The position numbers were made by a program, and so were the translations under genes. This document shows, piece by piece, positions 42,104 to 51,307 of a DNA stretch of 64,000 nucleotides. Location: contig CAIKAR010000017.1 in the NCBI GenBank assembly GCA_903825465.1, positions 1 to 64,000 of the forward strand, given 5' to 3'. The notes beneath the pieces were generated by a model. That model had not been told where the DNA came from, made no database searches, and worked only from the letters and a program-made list of their open reading frames with translations. This stretch comes from an uncultured Hyphomicrobiales bacterium (GTDB taxonomy: Bacteria; Pseudomonadota; Alphaproteobacteria; Rhizobiales; Beijerinckiaceae). How positions within the stretch are numbered: the first letter of the stretch is position 1; every line of letters begins with the position of its first letter.

Positions 42104-42998
42104 GCGCGATGGACGCCGCGATGGAGCCATCCAAAGCCTCGAACTCCGCGTAGCCGATTGTCCCGTACAATTCGGCGCGCGTTTGCATGCGCGGCAGCAT
42201 CGCTTGCGTCGAGCCATCCCGGCGCAGCGCGGCGTAAAGCTCCTCCTGCGCCTTCGCCGCGACGCGCAGCGAACTCACGGGCCAGATCACCATGCGGTAG
42301 CCCATCGCCTGGAACTCCGGCGCGGTGAAAAACGGCGTGCGGCCGAACTCCGTCATGTTGGCGAGCAGAGGCGCTTTCACCCGCGCGGCGAATTCGCGGA
42401 ACATCTCCGCGCTGGTCAGGGCCTCGGGAAATATCGCGTCCGCGCCCGCCGCCAGATATTTTTTCGCGCGGAAAACCGCGCCGTCCAGGCCCTCGCTCGC
42501 CGCCGCGTCGGTGCGCGCGACGATGTAAAGATGCCGCCGCGCCCGCGCCGCCGCGGAAATCTTGGCCGCCATGTCGTCGGCGGTGGCGAGTTTCTTGTCG
42601 TTGAGATGTCCACACTTCTTGGGCAGAATCTGATCCTCGATATGGACCGCGGCCGCGCCCGCGTCCTCGAAGGCGCGGACCATGTGCATGACGTTCAGCG
42701 CCTCGCCATAGCCGGTGTCGCCGTCGACAAGCACGGGCAAACCGGACGCGCGCGCAATCTGGCGGATGAAGAAACACACGTCCTCAATGGTGATGATTCC
42801 GAGGTCGGGCAGGCCCATCGACGCCGACATCGCCGCGCCGGAGAGATAGAGCGCGTCGAAACCGGCGGCTTTCGCCTGCAACGCCGCGAGCCCATTGTGC
42901 GCGCCCGGCAGGCGCAGGATTTCGTCGCGCCGCAGCAGCGCGGAAAAACGCGCGCCCGCTGGATCGGAGGGAAGCGTGGCGCCGACAAGATAGGTCAT
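42096..42998 (-). CDS. Isocitrate lyase/PEP mutase family lyase (PrpB-like)
   Basis: 300 residues from ATG 42998. Family motifs DGDTGYG (92-98) and KKCGH (127-131, catalytic Cys129), HIEDQ and ARTDA. The KKCGH loop is that of methylisocitrate lyase and not of PEP mutase. The enzyme would split 2-methylisocitrate or a related substituted malate to pyruvate plus an acid. No prpC or prpD-like gene is adjacent, although a MmgE/PrpD protein is at 19206. A 140-nt gap separates it from divergent dapB. Confidence 0.87.
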   Translation of the reverse strand: MTYLVGATLPSDPAGARFSALLRRDEILRLPGAHNGLAALQAKAAGFDALYLSGAAMSASMGLPDLGIITIEDVCFFIRQIARASGLPVLVDGDTGYGEALNVMHMVRAFEDAGAAAVHIEDQILPKKCGHLNDKKLATADDMAAKISAAARARRHLYIVARTDAAASEGLDGAVFRAKKYLAAGADAIFPEALTSAEMFREFAARVKAPLLANMTEFGRTPFFTAPEFQAMGYRMVIWPVSSLRVAAKAQEELYAALRRDGSTQAMLPRMQTRAELYGTIGYAEFEALDGSIAASIAPS

Positions 42999-43138
42999 GA
43001 ATGGATCGCCCCGGATCAATCCGCGGACGACGCCGTAGCCGCCAGGCGCGCCCCGTGTTGCGGGATTGGATGAAAAGATTATACGGAAACCTCCTTTTCC
43101 GGCAATCCGGCGCCGCGGCCAAACTCGGGAATTCCAGC

Positions 43139-43948
43139 ATGAGCGATCTGCGCGTTGTCATCGCCGGCGCCGCGGGGCGCATGGGTCGCACGCTGGTGGG
43201 CCTCGTCAAGGCGGCGCCGGGCATGACGTTGTCGGGCGCCCTGGAGCGCGCGGGTTCGGACGCCCTCGGCCGCGACGCGGGCGAACTCGCGGGCGTCGGC
43301 AATATTGGCGTGCCTGTGTCGGGCGATCCCCTGCAAGCGGTTCTCCACGCCGACGCGCTGATCGATTTCACCACGCCCGCCAGCACGGTCGAATTGGCCG
43401 CGCTCGCCGCGCAGGCGCGCATCACGCATGTCATCGGCACCACGGGGCTCTCGGCGGAGGACATCGCCAAAATAGACGCCGCCGCGCGCCACGCGGTCGT
43501 GGTTCGCTCGGGCAACATGAGCCTTGGCGTCAACCTTCTCGCCGCGCTCGTGCGCAAGGTCGCCGCGACGCTGGGGCCGGAATATGACATCGAGGTCGTC
43601 GAAACCCATCACCGGATGAAGATCGACGCGCCCTCCGGCACGGCGTTGATGCTCGGCGAGGCCGCCGCGAAAGGACGGGGCGTCGAACTCGCGACGCATT
43701 CGCAGCGAGGCCGCGATGGGATCACCGGGGCGCGCAAATCAGGCGACATCGGCTTCGCCAGTTTGCGGGGCGGCACGGTGATTGGCGAGCACACGGTGCT
43801 TTTCGCCGGCCCAAGCGAGCGCATCGAACTGATCCACAAGGCGGAGGACCGCTCGCTGTTCGCCCACGGCGCCATCCGCGCGGCGGCGTGGGGCAGGGGC
43901 AAGAAGCCCGGCCACTATTCGATGGCGGATGTGTTGGGAATGGAGTGA
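43139..43948 (+). CDS. dapB: 4-hydroxy-tetrahydrodipicolinate reductase
   Basis: 269 residues. Rossmann GAAGRMGR (10-17), IGTTGLS, catalytic His157-His158 with Lys161 in [16 protein letters not shown], and the C-terminal [11 protein letters not shown]. DapB reduces HTPA to tetrahydrodipicolinate with NAD(P)H for lysine and meso-DAP. Start ATG 43139 with CGGGA upstream; longer frame upstream rejected because it extends into the promoter gap. Ends 37 nt before the bidirectional terminator. Confidence 0.96.
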   Translation: MSDLRVVIAGAAGRMGRTLVGLVKAAPGMTLSGALERAGSDALGRDAGELAGVGNIGVPVSGDPLQAVLHADALIDFTTPASTVELAALAAQARITHVIGTTGLSAEDIAKIDAAARHAVVVRSGNMSLGVNLLAALVRKVAATLGPEYDIEVVETHHRMKIDAPSGTALMLGEAAAKGRGVELATHSQRGRDGITGARKSGDIGFASLRGGTVIGEHTVLFAGPSERIELIHKAEDRSLFAHGAIRAAAWGRGKKPGHYSMADVLGME

Positions 43949-43984
43949 GCCCGGCGCGCTGTCCGCGTTTAGCGGGGCGCGCGC

Positions 43985-44013
43985 AAAAAAAACCGCCCGG
44001 AGCCGGGCGGTTT
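43985..44013. terminator. Bidirectional intrinsic terminator between dapB and icd
   Basis: AAACCGCCC/GGGCGGTTT stem (43990-43998 and 44005-44013) with a GGAGCC loop. On the minus strand it is followed by eight T (43992-43985), ideal for ending icd; on the plus strand TTTGTGT follows, a weaker end for dapB. Confidence 0.85.
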
Positions 44014-44036
44014 GTGTCAGCGGGCGGCCGAAGCCT

Positions 44037-45248
44037 TCAGGCCATGGCCTTCTTCAGGTTTTCGTCGATCTTGTCGAGGAACGCCGTCGTCGACAGCCAC
44101 TTCTGATCGGCGCCTACGAGGATCGCGAGATCCTTGGTCATGGAGCCGGCTTCGACCGTGTCGACGCACACTTTCTCAAGCGTGTGGGCGAATTTGTCGA
44201 GCGCGGCGTTGCCGTCGAGTTTGGCGCGGTGCATGAGGCCGCGGGTCCAGGCGAAAATCGACGCCATGGAGTTTGTCGACGTCTCCTTGCCCAGCTGGTG
44301 CTGGCGATAATGGCGCGTCACCGTGCCATGCGCCGCTTCCGCCTCGACAGTCTTGCCGTCGGGCGTCATCAACACCGACGTCATCAAGCCGAGCGATCCA
44401 TAACCCTGCGCCACGGTGTCGGACTGCACGTCGCCATCGTAGTTTTTACAGGCCCAGACATAGCCGCCGGACCACTTGAGGCAGGCCGCGACCATGTCGT
44501 CGATCAGGCGGTGCTCGTAGGTGAGGCCGCGCTTTTTGAATTCGGCGGCGAATTCGGCGTCGAACGTCTGCTGGAACAGGTCCATGAACCGGCCGTCATA
44601 GACTTTCAAAATCGTGTTCTTGGTCGAGAGGTACACCGGGTAGTTCCGCTGCAAGCCGTAGTTGAACGAGGCCCGGGCGAAATCGATGATCGATTGGTCG
44701 AGGTTGTACATCGACATGGCGATGCCGGCCTCGGGGAATTTGAACACTTCGCGCTCGACGGTCTTGCCGTCCTCGCCGACGAACTTCAGGCTCAGCGTGC
44801 CCTTGCCTGGAATCAGCATGTCGGTGGCGCGGTACTGGTCGCCGTAGGCGTGGCGGCCGACGATGATCGGCAGGGTCCAACCGGGAACCAGCTTGGGAAT
44901 GTTCTTGCAGATGATCGGCTCGCGAAAAATCGTGCCGCCGAGAATGTTGCGGATCGTGCCGTTGGGCGATTTCCACATGTCCTTGAGACCGAATTCCTTC
45001 ACGCGGCCGGCGTCGGGCGTGATCGTGGCGCACTTGACGGCGACGCCGTATTTCTTGGTCGCCTCGGCGCTGTCGATGGTGATCTGGTCGTTGGTCTCGT
45101 CGCGCTTCTGGACCGAAAGGTCGTAGTACTTCAGGTCGATGTCGAGGTAGGGGTGGATCAGCTTGTCCTTGATCAACTGCCAGATGATGCGGGTCATTTC
45201 GTCGCCATCCATTTCGACGACGGGATTGGCGACCTTGATCTTTTGCAT
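44037..45248 (-). CDS. icd: NADP-dependent isocitrate dehydrogenase
   Basis: 403 residues, the length of the eukaryote-like (subfamily II) enzyme common in alphaproteobacteria. Motifs: [34 protein letters not shown], the substrate loop [20 protein letters not shown], and [22 protein letters not shown] with the metal Asp residues. Oxidises isocitrate to 2-oxoglutarate, making NADPH in the TCA cycle. Single gene with its own promoter (45324-45351) and a strong terminator. Confidence 0.97.
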   Translation of the reverse strand: MQKIKVANPVVEMDGDEMTRIIWQLIKDKLIHPYLDIDLKYYDLSVQKRDETNDQITIDSAEATKKYGVAVKCATITPDAGRVKEFGLKDMWKSPNGTIRNILGGTIFREPIICKNIPKLVPGWTLPIIVGRHAYGDQYRATDMLIPGKGTLSLKFVGEDGKTVEREVFKFPEAGIAMSMYNLDQSIIDFARASFNYGLQRNYPVYLSTKNTILKVYDGRFMDLFQQTFDAEFAAEFKKRGLTYEHRLIDDMVAACLKWSGGYVWACKNYDGDVQSDTVAQGYGSLGLMTSVLMTPDGKTVEAEAAHGTVTRHYRQHQLGKETSTNSMASIFAWTRGLMHRAKLDGNAALDKFAHTLEKVCVDTVEAGSMTKDLAILVGADQKWLSTTAFLDKIDENLKKAMA

Positions 45249-45323
45249 CAGCCCTAAACCTCGATTGGAGAAATGTGCGCGGCGTCTTCCGGGCGCGCGA
45301 GCCCCCGACGCCGTGAAGCGAAA

Positions 45324-45351
45324 CTCATACCAGAGTCGCGGGCGCCGTCAA
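45324..45351 (-). promoter_or_regulatory. Candidate icd promoter
   Basis: On the minus strand TTGACG (45351-45346), a 16-nt spacer and TATGAG (45329-45324), about 75 nt before the icd start. The hexamers fit alphaproteobacterial vegetative promoters. Confidence 0.4.
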
Positions 45352-45379
45352 TCCAATCGACGCGCGCCGGAGGCGCCGC

Positions 45380-46405
45380 TCAAGGGTTCAATATCGTGCG
45401 CAGCCGGTCGCGCACGGGAACGGGTGTCGCCTGCATCGAGACGAGGATTTTCTGCATCGCCTCGCCGTCCGTGGGGCCGGGTTCATCGCCGCTCGATTTG
45501 ACGAATTCGGCCCGCAACTCCGGATCCGCGAAGGCCTGCATGAAGGCCTTGCGCACGTCCGCCGCGCGCTCGGGCGGCAGGCCCGGCGGAGCGAGGTAGG
45601 GCCGGCTAAGCGTCAGCGGCGCGGACATCAAGCGGATCATGGCCTTGTGGTCCTCGGTTTGCGCGAGATCCAGGGCGAGCGGCACATCGGGCGCCAGCGG
45701 GTGCTTTTGCAATCCCAATTGGACGAGGAAATTGAGCTTGTGCTCGGTCAGCCAGGCGGGTTTCGACGCCCGAATGCTGGCGAAGCCGAATCCGCAGCGG
45801 CCATCGACCTCGCCGCGCTCAAGCGCCAACGCCGTTTCCTGCGTGCCGGGATAACCTGTGATCACCTTGAATTTCGTGCCGAGCACCTCGTTGAGCACCA
45901 CGGGCTCCGTGTCGGTGTCGGAACTGGCGCCCGTCCCCGCGACCGTGACCACCCGCTGGCGCGCGTCCTCAAGCGTCTTGATGGGGCTCGATACCCAGGT
46001 CGTGCAGAACGCCCCGTCCTTCTCGGTCGCGCCGACGGCGGTGAAACTGTCGATGCCATAAGCGGGTTTGCGCGGCCCGATGACCGGGTCGAGAAGCGGG
46101 CCCGACGCGAAGGCGCCAATCCATGTGCCATCCTTCGGGGCTTGCGCGGCGAGATATTCCAGCACGCGGATGCCGCCCGCGCCGGGCATGTCCTGCGCGA
46201 CCACCGTTGGATTGCCGGGAAGGTATTTGCCAATAAAGCGCGCGAGAATGCGCGCGCCGACATCGATGCCGCCGCCGGCCGAGCCCGCGACGTTGATCTG
46301 GACCGTCTTGTTTTTGAAATAGCCGTCGGGCGATTGCGCGAAGGCCGGCGAAGCGAGGAAGAGCGCGGCGAATGCGGCGCGCGGCGCCAGCTTGTGCGGT
46401 TTCAT
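45380..46405 (-). CDS. TctC/Bug-like solute-binding protein
   Basis: 341 residues, ATG 46405 after GGGGGAGG. Signal peptide 1-23 (ASPAFAQ). GYFKNKTVQINVAGSAGGGID, LPGNPTVVAQDMPGAGGIR, TGASSDTDTEPVVLNEVLGTKFKVITGYPG (shortened) and PGLPPERAADVRKAF. Nearest in-window relative is the protein at 10914. It stands alone between icd and divergent oxyR, with no enzyme or TctAB partner, so its ligand cannot be guessed. Confidence 0.87.
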   Translation of the reverse strand: MKPHKLAPRAAFAALFLASPAFAQSPDGYFKNKTVQINVAGSAGGGIDVGARILARFIGKYLPGNPTVVAQDMPGAGGIRVLEYLAAQAPKDGTWIGAFASGPLLDPVIGPRKPAYGIDSFTAVGATEKDGAFCTTWVSSPIKTLEDARQRVVTVAGTGASSDTDTEPVVLNEVLGTKFKVITGYPGTQETALALERGEVDGRCGFGFASIRASKPAWLTEHKLNFLVQLGLQKHPLAPDVPLALDLAQTEDHKAMIRLMSAPLTLSRPYLAPPGLPPERAADVRKAFMQAFADPELRAEFVKSSGDEPGPTDGEAMQKILVSMQATPVPVRDRLRTILNP

Positions 46406-46513
46406 GTTGTCCTCCCCCGGCGGGCCATGGCCGCGCGTCGGGCGATGATGCCGTATTTCTCACGAAAGGGAAGGGTGTTCAGGGCACGCGCGTTCTCATG
46501 CAGCCGCGTCGCG

Positions 46514-46567
46514 ATAAATCGTCGCGCCCGATTGTAGCGCATTGAATCATCGTTCCACGCGATTTAT
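46514..46567. promoter_or_regulatory. Inverted repeat upstream of oxyR
   Basis: ATAAATCG (46514-46521) and CGATTTAT (46560-46567) are perfect inverted arms 38 nt apart, AT-rich against the GC-rich background and ending 9 nt before the oxyR start. Could be two half sites for OxyR autoregulation. Confidence 0.35.
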
Positions 46568-46576
46568 ATGCCAGCC

Positions 46577-47518
46577 ATGAACCTCCGCGACCTCCGCTAC
46601 ATCATTTCAGTCGCCGAACTCGGGCATTTTGGCCAGGCGGCGCAGGCTTGCAATGTGTCGCAACCGACTTTGTCGGGCCAAATCCTCAAACTTGAGGAGG
46701 AGCTCGGCGTGGCTGTTTTCGAGCGGGTGGGCAAAAAGGTTCGGCTGACCCCGGTGGGCGAGCAGATCGTCGCTCACGCGCGCCGATCGGTGGCGGCGTC
46801 GGCCGACATTGTCGCGGCGGCGCGGGCTTCGCGCGACCCGCTGTCGGGAGCGATACGTCTGGGCGTTATTCCGACCATCGCGCCTTACCTGATGCCCTAT
46901 GCCTTGCCGGCGGCGACGAAGGCCATGCCGCGCGCGCCGCTGACGCTGATCGAGGACATGACGGGACGGTTGACGCCGATGCTCGCCGGCGGCGATCTCG
47001 ACGCGGCGATTCTGGCGACCGACGTGGAGGGCGACAGGCTCGATGAAATCGTTCTCTACGAGGAGCCGTTTCTGCTCGTCATGTCCCGCGACCATCCGTT
47101 GGCTGGACGCGCGAGCGTCGATGTCGCGTCGATCGATCCGGCGAGCCTGTTGCTGCTGACGGATGGTCATTGTTTGCGCGACCAGGCGCTCGACCTTTGC
47201 GACCAGACCCGAACCGGGGCGGCCGCGGACGTACGCGGGGCGAGCCTCGAAACGCTGATGCAACTGGCCGCCGCGAACTATGGCCTGACACTGGCTCCAA
47301 GCCTCGCGGTGGCGGGATTGGGCGGGGAATCCCGCTTTGTCGCCAAGCCGATTGTCGGCGGCAAGGCGTCGCGACGCGTGCGGCTCGCCTATCGGCGCGA
47401 CATGCCGCGCAAGATTGCTCTCGAAACGCTTGCCTCGGCGATCAAATCGGGCGTCGCGGCCGCGGTTGGCCGACATCGCATTGTTATCGGGCAAGCCGAT
47501 TGTCGCGGACGGAACTAA
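46577..47518 (+). CDS. oxyR: Hydrogen peroxide sensor, LysR-family regulator
   Basis: 313 residues from ATG 46577 (MNLRDLRYIISVAE). A winged helix-turn-helix (1-60, FGQAAQACNVSQPTLSGQI) is followed by a LysR effector domain. The redox cysteines fall at 199 and 208 (DGHCLRDQALDLC), the same numbering as E. coli OxyR, which supports this start over the ATG three codons earlier. Peroxide oxidation of this pair would switch the protein to activate defence genes. It lies 104 nt before the rubrerythrin gene on the same strand and likely controls it. Confidence 0.9.
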   Translation: MNLRDLRYIISVAELGHFGQAAQACNVSQPTLSGQILKLEEELGVAVFERVGKKVRLTPVGEQIVAHARRSVAASADIVAAARASRDPLSGAIRLGVIPTIAPYLMPYALPAATKAMPRAPLTLIEDMTGRLTPMLAGGDLDAAILATDVEGDRLDEIVLYEEPFLLVMSRDHPLAGRASVDVASIDPASLLLLTDGHCLRDQALDLCDQTRTGAAADVRGASLETLMQLAAANYGLTLAPSLAVAGLGGESRFVAKPIVGGKASRRVRLAYRRDMPRKIALETLASAIKSGVAAAVGRHRIVIGQADCRGRN

Positions 47519-47622
47519 CGATTGGCGTCTGGGCGCCGGTTGGTTCTATAAGGCGCCGTCTTCCCCGGAGAAGCGCTCCCGGCGCCCTGGGAGGCGCGGG
47601 CAATTCAAACGAGGTGTGAAAC

Positions 47623-48039
47623 ATGGCTCTTAAGGGCAGCAAGACCGAAAACAACCTGAAAGACGCGTTCGCGGGCGAGTCTCAGGCCAACCGCCGCTAT
47701 CTCTATTTCGCCCAGAAGGCCGACGTGGAAGGTTACAACGATGTCGCCGCTGTGTTCCGCTCGACGGCGGAAGGCGAGACCGGCCACGCGCACGGCCATC
47801 TTGAGTTTCTCGAAGCTGTCGGCGACCCCGCCACTGGCCTGCCAATTGGCGGCACGGCCTTGAACCTCGCCGCCGCTGTCGCGGGCGAGACCCACGAATA
47901 CACCGACATGTATCCGGGCATGGCCCGCACGGCCCGCGAGGAAGGCTTTGGCGAGATCGCCGACTGGTTCGAGACGCTGGCCAAGGCCGAGCGCTCGCAC
48001 GCCGGCCGCTTCCAGCGCGCCCTGAACGAAGTGAAGTGA
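47623..48039 (+). CDS. Rubrerythrin (diiron domain only)
   Basis: 138 residues, ATG 47623 with GAGGTG. Four-helix diiron fold with ligands Glu19, Glu52-x2-His55, Glu89/Glu92 and Glu123-x2-His126 ([11 protein letters not shown]). The C-terminal rubredoxin-like FeS4 domain of classical rubrerythrin is missing. It would reduce hydrogen peroxide to water, needing an outside electron donor; the Fe-S protein coded next is the obvious candidate. Downstream of oxyR. Confidence 0.93.
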   Translation: MALKGSKTENNLKDAFAGESQANRRYLYFAQKADVEGYNDVAAVFRSTAEGETGHAHGHLEFLEAVGDPATGLPIGGTALNLAAAVAGETHEYTDMYPGMARTAREEGFGEIADWFETLAKAERSHAGRFQRALNEVK

Positions 48040-48170
48040 TTTCGAACTGAAATCCGGAATGGCCGCGCGCGGTGGAAGCCGCGCGCGCGCCCGGAGCCAT
48101 CGGCTTCAAGTTCCCGCCGGAACCATCTTCCTCATCCGACATCGCAACCCGACATTCGACTGGACGCGCC

Positions 48171-49505
48171 ATGAAAGAAGGCAGCCTGGACGCGCCGACA
48201 CGCCACAATATCGAATGGCGGAATCCGGATTTTTACGACGAGGCGAAGCTCGACGCGGAGCTGCGGCGCGTGTTCGACATCTGCCACGGCTGCCGTCGCT
48301 GCTTCAATCTTTGCGACAGCTTCCCGCGGCTGTTCGACCTGATCGACGATTCGAAGACCGGCGAGCTTGATTCCGTCGCCAGCGCGTCGTTCGGCCCCGT
48401 CGTCGACGCCTGCACGCTATGCGACCTCTGCTTCATGACGAAGTGCCCCTATGTGCCGCCGCACGCCTTCGACCTCGACTTTCCGCATTTGATGCTGCGC
48501 GCCCGCGCCATCGAGCATAAGAAAGGCGAAGTGAGTTTCGCGGACAGGCAATTGGCGAAGACGGATTTGAACGGCGCCATCGCGACCAAAATCGCGCCTC
48601 TGGCGAACTGGGCGACGGACATCGACAACAAGCTGACCCGCGGGCTCCTCGAACGGGTCGCCAACATCGATCCCGCGGCCGAGCTGCCGAAGTACGCGTC
48701 GAAAACCCTTGTGGCGCAGGCGAAGTCGGCGCCGCCCGTCAATCTCGCCGCGCCTGCGCATGGCCGCAAGGCCGTCATCTACGCGACGTGCTTCGACAAC
48801 TACAATGGCACCGATGTCGGCGTCGCGGCCCGGGCCGTGCTGGCGCGCAACGGCGTCGAGACCGAGGTCGTCCATCCCCATTGCTGCGGCATGCCGATGC
48901 TGGAGCAGGGCGACCTCGCGGCGGTCGCGAAATCCGCCGGGATTGTCGCCGCCGCGCTAAGGCCGTGGATCGAAAAGGGCTACGACGTGATCGCGCTGGT
49001 TCCGTCCTGCGCGCTGATGATGAAATTCGAATGGCCGTTGATCGTCCCCGAAAACGAGGACGTGAAGCTGCTGTCGCGCGCGACGTTCGACCTTTCGGAA
49101 TTCGTCGTGGACATCGCGAAAAAGCAGGGCGTGGCCGAGGGAATGCGAGCGGTGCCCGGCGGCGTCTCGCTGCACATGTCGTGTCACTCGCGCGCGCAGA
49201 ACATGGGCCAGAAGGCCGCCGAAATGCTGCGTCTGATACCGGAGGCCGACGTCAGCGTGATCGAGCGCTGTTCCGGCCACGGCGGGGCGTGGGGCGTAAA
49301 AAAAGGAAATTTCGACACCGCGCTGAAGGTCGGCAAACCCGTCGCGCAGGCCGTGAAGACGGCCAACAAAGGCTTCGTCACCTCGGAATGCCCGCTTGCG
49401 GGGGCGCACATCGCACAAGGCGTGGAAAGGCTGGGCGGCGAGAGCGGCAAGCCCGAGCTTGTGCGTCACCCCATCCAGATCATCGCCCGCGCCTATGGAC
49501 TGTGA
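48171..49505 (+). CDS. Two-cluster Fe-S protein with CCG domains (GlpC/HdrD-like)
   Basis: 444 residues from ATG 48171. Two cubane-type sites near the N-terminus: Cys38, 41, 44, 48 (DICHGCRRCFNLC) and Cys81, 84, 87, 92 (CTLCDLCFMTKCP). Two cysteine-rich CCG-type modules follow: ATCFDNYN with HPHCCGMPML, and HMSCHSRAQN with ERCSGHGGAWG. This is the electron-transfer subunit architecture of GlpC, LutA and heterodisulfide reductase subunits. No flavoprotein subunit is adjacent. Placed between rubrerythrin and a DUF3501 gene, it probably passes electrons to rubrerythrin. Ribosome site is weak. Confidence 0.9.
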   Translation: MKEGSLDAPTRHNIEWRNPDFYDEAKLDAELRRVFDICHGCRRCFNLCDSFPRLFDLIDDSKTGELDSVASASFGPVVDACTLCDLCFMTKCPYVPPHAFDLDFPHLMLRARAIEHKKGEVSFADRQLAKTDLNGAIATKIAPLANWATDIDNKLTRGLLERVANIDPAAELPKYASKTLVAQAKSAPPVNLAAPAHGRKAVIYATCFDNYNGTDVGVAARAVLARNGVETEVVHPHCCGMPMLEQGDLAAVAKSAGIVAAALRPWIEKGYDVIALVPSCALMMKFEWPLIVPENEDVKLLSRATFDLSEFVVDIAKKQGVAEGMRAVPGGVSLHMSCHSRAQNMGQKAAEMLRLIPEADVSVIERCSGHGGAWGVKKGNFDTALKVGKPVAQAVKTANKGFVTSECPLAGAHIAQGVERLGGESGKPELVRHPIQIIARAYGL

Positions 49506-49515
49506 GGAGGCCGCC

Positions 49516-50106
49516 ATGACCAGCACGCACGCCCTGACCCCGGCCGACATCATGCCGTACGCCGAATACGCCAAGGTGCGCGTTGAGACGCGCCGGAAAA
49601 TTTCGGAGCGCAAGAAGAACCGGCGCCTCGAAGTCGGGCCGAATTGCGCGTTCTACTTCGAATGCCGCGACACCATGTGGCTCCAGGTGCAGGAAATGCT
49701 GCACATCGAAAAAGGCGGCGCCGAGCAGTTGAAGGACGAACTGGAGGCTTACAATCCGCTGATTCCCACCGGGTCCGAACTCGTCGCGACCTTCATGATC
49801 GAGATCGACGATCCCGTGCGCCGCAAACATGTGCTGTCGCGGCTGGGCGGCGTCGAGGAAAAGGTGTTTTTGCAAATCGGCGAGCGCGTCGTGCGCGCGA
49901 TTCCGGAAGCCGACCAGGACCGGACAACGGCCGATGGCAAGGCCTCTTCGGTGCAGTTCGTGCACTTCCGGTTTTCTCCGGACGATATCAAGGCGTTCAA
50001 GGCGCCGGGCGCGCGCGTGGTCGTCGGCCTCGACCACGAGAACTACGCGCACATGGCGATCATGCCGGAGGCCACGCGCGCCGAACTCGCCGGCGATTTC
50101 GACTGA
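49516..50106 (+). CDS. DUF3501 family protein
   Basis: 196 residues, ATG 49516 after GAGGAGG. Matches DUF3501 by its PADIMPYAEYAKVR start, LEVGPNCAFYFECRDTMWLQVQEML block and AYNPLIPTGSELVATFMIEIDD block. No known catalytic motif; soluble. Starts 10 nt after the Fe-S gene, the third gene of the rubrerythrin-FeS-DUF3501 unit, which I recall as a recurring trio in proteobacteria without a proven function. Confidence 0.88.
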   Translation: MTSTHALTPADIMPYAEYAKVRVETRRKISERKKNRRLEVGPNCAFYFECRDTMWLQVQEMLHIEKGGAEQLKDELEAYNPLIPTGSELVATFMIEIDDPVRRKHVLSRLGGVEEKVFLQIGERVVRAIPEADQDRTTADGKASSVQFVHFRFSPDDIKAFKAPGARVVVGLDHENYAHMAIMPEATRAELAGDFD

Positions 50107-50278
50107 TCGCCGCGGTCGCGATATCGCGGTTCGGCGGGCGGTGGCCCATGCGGCTTCGTTCCAGCCGTCGAATTCCGGGTTGCGACGAACGCCCGCCCGC
50201 GTCTAAGGTGCCGGGATGCCGATTGTCGGAGCGGCGATGAACGCCGCCGCCGACGGCAACCGCGAGGGAGGAGTTTTC

Positions 50279-51193
50279 ATGAGTTTCAAGCTGGCTTCGA
50301 TTGAGACATCCAAAGGGCCGCGCGCGGCGTTGATCGTCGGCGACCACGTCGTCGAAGTCGCCGCGGTCAGCGGACGCGAGGAAGACCGCTCGACGCGCGA
50401 TATCCTCGCCGACTGGGCCGCGAACCTGCCGCGCCTGGACGCGATCGCCAAGGAAGCGGCGTCGAAAGGCAAGCCGCTCTCCTCCGTCAATCTCGCCGCG
50501 CCGATCGGCAATCCCGGCGCGATCTATTGCGCCGGCGCGAATTACGGCGACCACGCCGCCGAAATGGCCGCGAAATCCGGCCAGCCCGCGCCGCCCGACC
50601 CGCACACGCTCGGCCTGCGCTCGTGGCACTTTCTGAAATCGATGAACACTCTCGCCAATCCCGGCGCGACCGTCGCGTTGCAGGGCCACTCCAAGAAAGT
50701 CGATTGGGAGGCCGAGCTCGCGGTCGTCATCGGCAAGAAGGGCCGGCACATCAAGGAAGCCGACGCGCTCGATTATGTCGCCGGCTACACCATCGCCAAC
50801 GACCTCTCCTGCCGCGATCTCGGCACGCGCGAGGCGATGCCGCCGACCTCCGGCTTCCGCCACGACTGGGTGGCCCACAAGAACTGGGAGGGCTCTTGCC
50901 CGCTCGGCCCGTGGATCACGCTCAAGCGCGACGTGCCCAAAGAGCGCGACCTGAAGATCATCCTCGACATCAACGGGGTCGTGAAGCAGGATTCGAACTC
51001 CGGCAACATGATCTTCAACATCAACGAGCAGATCGCCGACATCTCGAAGAACATCACGCTTCACCCTGGCGACGTCATCCTCACCGGCACGCCGGCGGGC
51101 GTCGGCGCCGGCCGCGGCGAATTCCTCAAGAAGGGCGATGTTGTGAAAATCCGCATCGACGGGCTTGGCGAACTCGTCACGACAATGGGCTAA
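50279..51193 (+). CDS. Fumarylacetoacetate hydrolase family protein
   Basis: 304 residues, ATG 50279 after GAGGGAGGAG. FAH C-terminal fold: IYCAGANYGDHAAEM, VDWEAELAVVIGKKGRHI (metal Glu pair), TIANDLSCRDLG and ILTGTPAGVGAG. Such enzymes cleave beta-diketo acids or decarboxylate oxaloacetate-type acids; in meta-cleavage routes they act as hydratase/decarboxylase after ring opening. A hairpin follows, then an extradiol-type dioxygenase gene, which points to aromatic breakdown. Confidence 0.9.
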   Translation: MSFKLASIETSKGPRAALIVGDHVVEVAAVSGREEDRSTRDILADWAANLPRLDAIAKEAASKGKPLSSVNLAAPIGNPGAIYCAGANYGDHAAEMAAKSGQPAPPDPHTLGLRSWHFLKSMNTLANPGATVALQGHSKKVDWEAELAVVIGKKGRHIKEADALDYVAGYTIANDLSCRDLGTREAMPPTSGFRHDWVAHKNWEGSCPLGPWITLKRDVPKERDLKIILDINGVVKQDSNSGNMIFNINEQIADISKNITLHPGDVILTGTPAGVGAGRGEFLKKGDVVKIRIDGLGELVTTMG

Positions 51194-51204
51194 TGGATCG
51201 GGAA

Positions 51205-51231
51205 CGCGCGGCGGTTTTTGGCCGCCGCGCG
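51205..51231 (+). terminator. 10-bp hairpin after the FAH-family gene
   Basis: CGCGCGGCGG (51205-51214) pairs perfectly with CCGCCGCGCG (51222-51231) around a TTTTTGG loop, followed by a short pyrimidine-rich stretch (GCTTCCTTT). Probable transcription end or attenuation point 12 nt after the stop codon. Confidence 0.55.
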
Positions 51232-51307
51232 GCTTCCTTTGACCAACCCCTTGTCCAGAACTAAAATTTCGCGTTTGATCCCTCGTCCATTGTTTTTGGA
51301 GGTCGAT

